Positions 56,904 through 64,000 of a stretch of DNA of 64,000 bases are shown here, one piece after another (the stretch's first letter is position 1; each line of letters opens with the position of its first letter). The stretch lies in the NCBI GenBank assembly GCA_037501455.1, contig CM074863.1, forward strand, positions 61,485,501 to 61,549,500, in the 5' to 3' direction. A program made the position numbers and the translations under genes. The notes under the pieces are model-generated. The model did no database searches. It saw only the letters and a list, made by a program, of their open reading frames with translations, and was not told the DNA's origin. Source of the stretch: Lantana camara. Taxonomy: Eukaryota > Streptophyta > Magnoliopsida > Lamiales > Verbenaceae.

Positions 56904-59900
56904 TGTGACACCCAGACTCCGTGACAGTACAGGTATGACGTATGTGTGCAATTTAAATTATTTTAATTTCATATTTAATTGATGCATTTAATTGAATTAT
57001 ATTTTATTATTTGAAATTCTTATATGAATTATTTGAATTTATATGAAATATTTGAATTATATGTCAAAATTTGCCTCAAGTGATTTATGATATGAACTTC
57101 TATGAATTTATGATATGTGAATTTCATTACCGAGCAAGCTAATTTCTTAAATTATGTCATTTATATGAGTTAAGGGCTTAATTATACGATTTTATTTAAT
57201 TTTGGACTTAATTGAAAATTTGAACTTGGACTTATTTGACACTTTCTGAATGTTTTTTACCAAATTGAAAAATAATCTTTTTAATAAAATTTTATTTATT
57301 TTAATTCGTTTAATTGTTTTATTTATTTATTTATTTATTATTTCTTGGAAATTTAAATTTTATTATTTGAATAATATGCTTATTTGTTGAAATGAGTTGC
57401 GTTCGCGTTCGATTTGAGATCGAAATTTCGTGTCATTTTAATATGTTGGAGTTTTATGAGTCGTGAACTTGAATACGTGCTCGTTATGTGTTTTCGGGTT
57501 TATATGCCGGGCTTTCGAGAGTTGTTTTCGTTGGGTGACCTAAAGGGGGCTAAAGTGTACTTAGCGCACCTTGGGCTCTGGGTAGCATATCTTGAGCTCG
57601 GGAATTCAGATTCAAATTTCGTCATCTCCATTGGACTCTTTTCGACGATTCAAGTGCAATGGAATAGGCCTTATAATTTTTCGACCTCGTTTGGTACCCC
57701 GGAATCAGCCCGTAACTTTGTCTTGGGCCAATAAGACCTTATTTCACTAATTTTCACATAAGTGCCTCAATTTTGAAGCTTTTCACATGAAACCTGGACC
57801 CACATGACCCCAACTTGATCCTTTATGATCAATCTCTCCCTCACATCGATCAACACAAGGCAAGGAGGAGAAATTCAGCCATTTTTGGAGAAATAAAGTG
57901 GAATCCCGTAACTATTCACCCAAGTAAGATTATGAGCTCCAATCTCCATTTTCCTCCATCTTCATCAAGGGGTAAGTTCATATTTGATATCTACATACAT
58001 ATGTGATCATTCTCATCCATAATTTTCTGATTTTAATCCATGAATGATATGGTTTTGGGTATTTGAATGAATAGTTAGGGCATAATTGAATTTTTGCTAT
58101 TTCTTGAGTTTCTTTGGATGAAATTTGGATATGAAGCTATATATGTTATCCTTGTTGCCTCATTTATGAGTATATGAACCTAATTTTGTTGGTAGTTGGT
58201 TGTATTATACGTATCCATTAATGCACTTGAGTTTTATTTCACAAAAATAAGGATTTTGCTTGATTTTTTTGGACTGCTGCTACGTGTGAGTGAGGGTTAG
58301 TTTGCTGCGTTTTCTTGCATTTTCATGGTGTATTTTGTTATCATAATTGCTTGCTTTGCTGCTGAACCTTACGCTGCATCTCCCCTGCATTTAAAAACTG
58401 TTGTTGCTGCGTTAAATAGGTTGTCACGAGCATAATTTGAGAGAAAATGTTTTTGGAGTCACGGTCGTGACTCCGGATGAACTGTTTATCTTCATGGCCA
58501 CGACTCACACCTCGTAGCTGCTTGAAATTGAGGTCGCAACTGCAACTTTCTTTTGGAGAAATTTGCTCGCGCCCGTGACCTTGCTCTGCATGCATTTCGT
58601 AGTTGTTTATGTTCTCTTTTCTTTTCCATGCATATAATTGTTGATTTGCAATTCCTAATACTACATGTAGGTCATTAATATATTATATATGGTTGTGGTA
58701 TGGATTTACATGCGTGCTACGTTGCCTTTTTCCAATTTTTTTGTCTATGCATTTGGTTCTAATTATGTCAACTTATATTATCCATGTACGTGCATATATA
58801 TATGTATTATCATGCAGCCATATGTGTGTATATATGCAACATATTATATATTATATATTAATTTTATGAATTTATTTGATATGAGTTTTACGTGATTTGA
58901 ACGCTTTAGGTCGTACTTTCTTGCACTTCATATGCATACATTGCATTCATGAGCATTGTCGGGCGTCTATTTTGTTTATATTCGAGTCTAAGTCTCGGGT
59001 ATTATCTTCTTTTGTTTCAGAGCCGCTTCCGGACGTTGTTAAGCCCGAGGTTTAGGTGCTTCTATACCCTTTTTGGCCCCGGTTCTTCTCCACTTTTGTT
59101 ATAAGGTGAGGTTTAGGAACTTTTGTATTAGTTATTGACCTATGGCCTATTATTTGTTGTTTTCTCACCCTGTATGCGAATATATACTTCATCTTACTCT
59201 ATTATTAAGCGCGAGACCCAAGTGTGGTCTCTTGGATTGGTCTCTAATTTCTTTTTTTATTTAATTAATTAATTATTTTCATCCCATACGTAACGTGTTT
59301 CAAATCCACTTTTCTCTCAATTTACTTTTATTCTCTTCTTTTATATTCTTTATTTTTTTTAAAATATATTTTAATTTATATTTTAATTATTTTTAAGAGA
59401 CTAACCGCTTTAATCTATTATATATTTTTATTTTTTCTCATATTTTCTAATTTCTATTTTGTATTAGTTTTTAAACTTTAGTCATATTAAAAACAAATAT
59501 AAAATAAATATGAACATAAAAATTTTAATTTAATATATATTTAAATAATTATAATTTTGTTATTTGCACACGCATAGAGTGTGCCAGAATTGCTAGTATA
59601 TATTTAAGTACGAGTGCTTAAGTTATGTTTATGACTTTATGGAAGAGTTTGAATCTTATGAAAACGGTATACGTAATAGCATATGTAAGCTTCTCTTTTG
59701 AATATTTTTATACGTTTATGTTATGTTTTAGCGAGTTGTGCCCTGAAAGATAGGATTATGGTTCGATTTGGTATGTTGGGCCCCGGGAATTATGGGTAAG
59801 GAATGCCCAGGACGCCAAGGGCCGTCGGGTTTGGCCTGTGCATAGTTTCCTTTGAGATATTCACTTGCGACTCATGGAGGTTGGGAAGGCGTGGTATCTT

Positions 59901-60208
59901 GAGCCCTCGGCGAATAACCGGGGAAGGCATATCGTGGGTTAGCCACCCTGTATGTTTTTGTATTGTAGGTGGAGAGGGTTTGATTCCCGAAACACTAAGG
60001 ATGTGGGGTTGGATTTGTGTTTATGACTTCGGTTTTTAAGTTATGTTTTGAGGAGTTAGTGGAAGTCCGTTCTCGTCGGACGTTTGTTTATGTTATGTAT
60101 TGATGATTACGGATCGAGATAGGATTTCGTTTATATTATACGTTATTTTTTACAAATGATTTGGTAACCCTAGCCTCGATTCATGACCATCCCTGTATTT
60201 ATATGCTC
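56904..60208 (+). mobile_element. LTR 'G' (interrupted by H)
   Basis: Starts TGTGACACCCAGACTCCGTG, then GTACAGGTATGACGTATGTG. U3 block at about 57592; donor-like GGGGTAAGTTCA (57969); perfect palindrome GGAGTCACGGTCGTGACTCC (58455-58474); small-exon pattern (59021-59105); a Helitron-like insert (59192-59596); GGGCCCCGGG block (59779). Its 3' end lies beyond H and outside the window. The preceding bases ATTTG (56899-56903) would be its target duplication. LTR G2 (6364-7292) belongs to the same family. Confidence 0.82.
59192..59596 (+). mobile_element. Small Helitron-like element (405 bp)
   Basis: Starts TCTTACTCTATTATTAAG after a host A and ends ..GCTAG before a host T, as Helitrons do (insertion between A and T, CTRR end). 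A 6-bp hairpin GCACAC / GTGTGC with a 7-base loop (59566-59584) lies 8 bases before the terminal CTAG (59593-59596). No target duplication is seen, as expected. It is AT-rich and has no coding frame, hence non-autonomous. Confidence 0.65.
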
Positions 60209-63200
60209 TGTAACGCCCCGACTTTTCGGACGTAAAGGTAGGACGTATGTGTTTACCTATTTGCGCGAATTAATTGTTTTACGTGGTATATATTTAATTT
60301 TTTATAATTGTTATTATTATATTACATTATATTATATTAATTTATTTTAATATTATTAATTTTATATATATATATGTTTCGTATTATATATATATGCTAA
60401 TTACTTTATTATTAATTTAATGATTATACTAATTATATGTTATATTAATTAACCATGTATTAATTAATTAATTGATTATTTATGTATATATATATATTTT
60501 ATACGTACAATATATTTTGCATGGAGAATTTAATTATGCATGCAACCTAATATATTTATGCATGAATTTCAATTTTTGCATGGGTTTAATATAATTATGC
60601 ATGGGAGTTATAATATATGCATGGAATTATGTTGAATTGCATATATGAGGTTGCTCGTTTATTTTGTGCTCCGTTCTCTTATGAAATGATATCAAATTGC
60701 CACGAATTTGTAATATGTTGTACATATATGTGTTATGGACATGATTTTATGCTCAAATTATGTTTTTGAATTCATTTGTTGTGTTAACGAATTTAATTTC
60801 ATTTGAGGAACCAAAACGGGAGCTAACGAGCACTTAGCGTACCCTTGGTTCCGAATTTTAAATCTTGAGCTCGGGAACTCGGATTCGAGTTCCGTCAACT
60901 CCGCTGAACTCGTAACGAAAATTCGAGTTTAGTGAACTTAGCCTTATAATTTTCCCAATTCATTTGAAACTCCGAAATCCAACCGAAAAACGAAACGGAG
61001 ACCAACTTGACCTTGTTACACTAATTCATCCATAACTTGGCCAAACCACAACCAAATTAACCATGGTTTGATTCCTTTAAACCCTAACTCAACCATCTAT
61101 CTAGATATTTCAAGCCTTGACCGAGATTATCATCACTCCATCCCCAAACATCAGCCAAAGCTACTGTTTTCTCTCCAGATCCGTAACCCTTCATCCCTTG
61201 GAGATTTTGGAGCTCAAATCTCCTCCAAACTTCAACCAATCATCAAGGTAAGTTAAGGGTTGTAAAATATGATTAATTCTGATCATTTTCATCATACCAT
61301 TCGTGATTTTTGAGCTTGGTTTCACCATTTCTGGACTGGTTACCGAAAACTTAGGATTTTGGGCAATATCTTGATCTCCTTTGATTCTCTATGATTTAAA
61401 CTGATTCCAAGCCTGAGATTAATTGTTTTAACATCCTCATATCAATTATGATCTTTGCTTTCATGTTTGTTGAGATATATATGAGATATCACTTATGAAA
61501 TTTTCAGAACTTCCACGGGAAGGTCACGTATGCTTCCATGCTTTGATTGATCACTTTTGGAACTGATTTCCTTGTTGATTATATGATGTTTTGTTGCTTA
61601 TTGTTGGCCTTAACTGAGTTGATTGGATGGAGAAGGATTGAATGCGAGCTTGCCCTGTTTTTTTTCTTCGAACTTTGCCCTGTTTTGGACTGGAAAGTTG
61701 CTGTCAAAACTGCCGATTTCCTTCTTCCTTTTTGCTGTCTCTTTCATGGCTATTTGGTGTGGGATTAGCTGAGTTTCTTGCAGCATTTTATGCCTTGCTT
61801 TGTAGTCTTTCCTGCCTGTTTTTATCGTTTTCAAGGATGCCCTGTTTCTGCGTCAGTTTTGGTATAACAGAGACTGCTGCTGCTGCGTGTAACGGGCGTG
61901 TCTCCTCCCTCTCTTCTGGCGAGACACGGGGGTGCAGTTGGGTCTGGGATTTCTGTACCGAGACACGGGCGTGTCTCGGTCTAGTTTTGGAGGGTGACAC
62001 GGGGGTGTCACCCCGTTTTGCTTAATCTATTCCTGCGTTTTCTTCTTCTTCTTTGCGTGATTTATGCTGCTGTTCTGCTGCTGTTTTGCTGCTGTTTGGG
62101 TGCAGTGTATGTGTTACATGCATGGTTGTGTTGTGTGTGTTTTGATTGTGTATTGTGTATTAGTGTGCATGCATGAGAGTGTTGTAGTGTGAGTTTTTGC
62201 ATGTGTATTATAAATAAAAATGCATGCATGGCTGTGTATATTTATATATATGTATTTGTGTGTGTATGTTACTTAGTTTGCATGCATGGGTTTATATATA
62301 TGTAATAGTTATATAGTATAAATATATTGCATGCATGTGTAGGTGTGTGTACGTGTTTATATATGTATATATATGTATATTATATATTATTATATATATA
62401 TGATTATATGTTATATTATATTATATATTATGTATATTTATTATATATTTTAAATATTATTTGATTTAATTTGATTATTGAAATTAACTGATTTCAATTT
62501 CGCATATTTATTCTACTGACTATTAATTGAACGTTCTATTTATTTTATTCCTAAATGTGAAATTGAATAATATGTGTTATGCTTCTTAAATGAATTTTAG
62601 ATTAATTGATATGCATTATAAATGTTTTGAATGTTATGAATATATGAATTTATGAATTTATGAAATTATGGAATTGAATGAGATATATGAACGAATGAAT
62701 GATTATATGTTTTAAATTTATTAATCGTGCACATGAACATTTTTATGATATAACATGATCAATTATGCATTCATGTCATATGCACTTCATTGCCGAGCGT
62801 CATATGTGGTCATGAGTCTCATACCTTTTCTTTTACACAGATTCGGGTTTGGTCAGAGACGCGGGCGAGCCCTGAGACGCTTGTCCCTTATTTTGCTTTG
62901 GAAAAAGGTGGGTTTTTCTTCTACTAGTTAAAACAACCCTATAAATCCCTTATGTGCAAAGTTTTAAGCCGAAATAGTATATTTATATAAATCGAGTCAT
63001 TTTGGGTAAATGATTTCAAACGTATGACTCCTTTTATTTATGAAACCCTACCTTATGTTTTGGCGAGATTGTATGTATGTTATGTTCACGGGCCCCGGGA
63101 CTTAGTATATGTGGCTAACCGAGGAAGCAAGGGCTGACGGGGATCCCATATACTAGTTCCAACCAATTTACGACGATACGGACATCGTTAGGAGTTTTGA

Positions 63201-64000
63201 CGAGGAAACGCAAGTCGGGCTTTTGAGGATTCATGTACCTCACTAGCCATTATGTATGATTCGGTGGTCAGGTCTAGCTAACTTGTCCACCACCCGGAGG
63301 AAGAAGGTGTATATGTATGATTATGATCATTTATGTATGTGCACAAAAGATATGTATGATAACCAATAATTATGATATGACTACACGAGGAGAAGGTTGG
63401 AGATTGTGCACGCTCACTCGCCGAGCTTAAACCCTTATGAACAATTATGAATGAATATGAACGTCGTAATCCCGTTGATGTTTTTCGTTGTTTTAACCAC
63501 TTGGTAAATTCTTATCAAACTTCACACGGGATTAGGGCTTGCATGTATGTGTTTCATTTATGCGATATTATATATCTTATGCCCCGTTTTTATACCCACC
63601 AGTCTCTTTTAGACTGAACCCGGTTGTTTTCAGCTGTTTTGTGCAGGTATAGGAGTGCTAGGCGGGAATACAAGTCGTCTAGGTCTTGCATTTATGTTTA
63701 GCACTTCTTTTCAGTATCATATTCATACTCTTGTTGATACTTTTGTATATGATTATAGTTTTAGTTTTGGAGCGTTATGATTTTTGTAGGCCGTGAGTGC
63801 CGTTGAATATTTGGATGATCTTGTATATCTATTTTTGGAGCTTGTTAGCTCATTGTGTATATGCTATGTATTTCTTGCTTCCGCGAATTTTATGTAACTC
63901 TGATTTTATGATTCCTGTGTTGATTGGTTCAAGGGTTAGTCCCGCCTAGCATAGCGTGTGTGTTGTGTCCCCGTTCGCCGTGGATTTGACACGTGTATGG
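60209..64000 (+). mobile_element. LTR 'H' (continues past the window)
   Basis: Starts TGTAACGCCCCGACTTTTCGG and is homologous to LTR J throughout. It ends at the window edge about 80 bases short of the expected LTR end (J continues from the same GTGTATGG at 38984-38991 to 39059). Palindromes 61957-61980 and 61993-62012 equal J's third and fourth units; two others are decayed. Small-exon pattern 62841-62907; long stem GCTAGGCGGGA / TCCCGCCTAGC (63657, 63940). Whether it is solo or part of a full element is unknown. Confidence 0.88.

Overview
The window is repeat-rich nuclear DNA of a flowering plant, probably a eudicot; the species cannot be told from this sequence. No host gene, tRNA or rRNA was found. 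Nearly all 64 kb is a set of nested long-terminal-repeat (LTR) retrotransposons of Ty3/gypsy chromovirus type. The evidence is initiator-methionine tRNA primer sites (TGGTATCAGAGC), gag-protease-RT-RNase H-integrase order, and a chromodomain-like C-terminus after the integrase; these fit the Tekay/Del lineage best. The LTRs are unusually long (about 2.6-3.8 kb), begin TGTRAC..CCC and end ..TACA or ..TCACA.

Layout, with my own labels. Left side, mostly minus strand: LTR 'I' (1-588 and 4346-6363) is split by solo LTR 'S' (589-4340, target duplication CACCA). LTR 'I' abuts the 3' part of plus-strand LTR 'G2' (6364-7292), which abuts LTR 'K' (7293-7891, with its start at 20345-20396). K is split by element 'B' (7892-20344, minus, duplication TAAAC), which has no gag-pol. 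Element 'A' (11529-19143, plus), with a decayed gag-pol, lies inside B's 5' LTR. Right side, plus strand: LTR fragment 'L' (20397-22276) holds LTR 'M' (22277-23166). M holds element 'F' (from 23167), which has no gag-pol. F is split by element 'E' (29209-55825, duplication GGGTT). E's gag is split by element 'D' (33021-49485, duplication AAAGC). D's 5' LTR is split by solo LTR 'J' (35282-39059, duplication TGTTC). F's 3' LTR (56039-56903) is split by LTR 'G' (56904-60208), which carries a small Helitron-like insert (59192-59596). LTR 'H' (60209 to the window end) follows. The deepest chain is L>M>F>E>D>J.

A, D and E carry gag-pol reading frames; all three are broken by stops or frameshifts. 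B and F have LTRs, primer sites and polypurine tracts but only non-coding interiors that resemble each other in part. They look like non-autonomous partners mobilised by autonomous relatives.

The most interesting signals are RNA- or DNA-structural. (1) Palindromes with a near-constant core (ACGG-N-CGT like) and family-specific, compensating arms sit at matching positions in most LTR families. (2) Three stems in the 3' third of the LTRs and one hairpin beside the primer site are kept by compensatory changes across families. (3) Element D has an extra coiled-coil ORF before gag with a SUMO-interaction-like tail. (4) D, although nested in E, has more diverged LTRs than E. Comparisons were made by eye; no alignments or searches were run.
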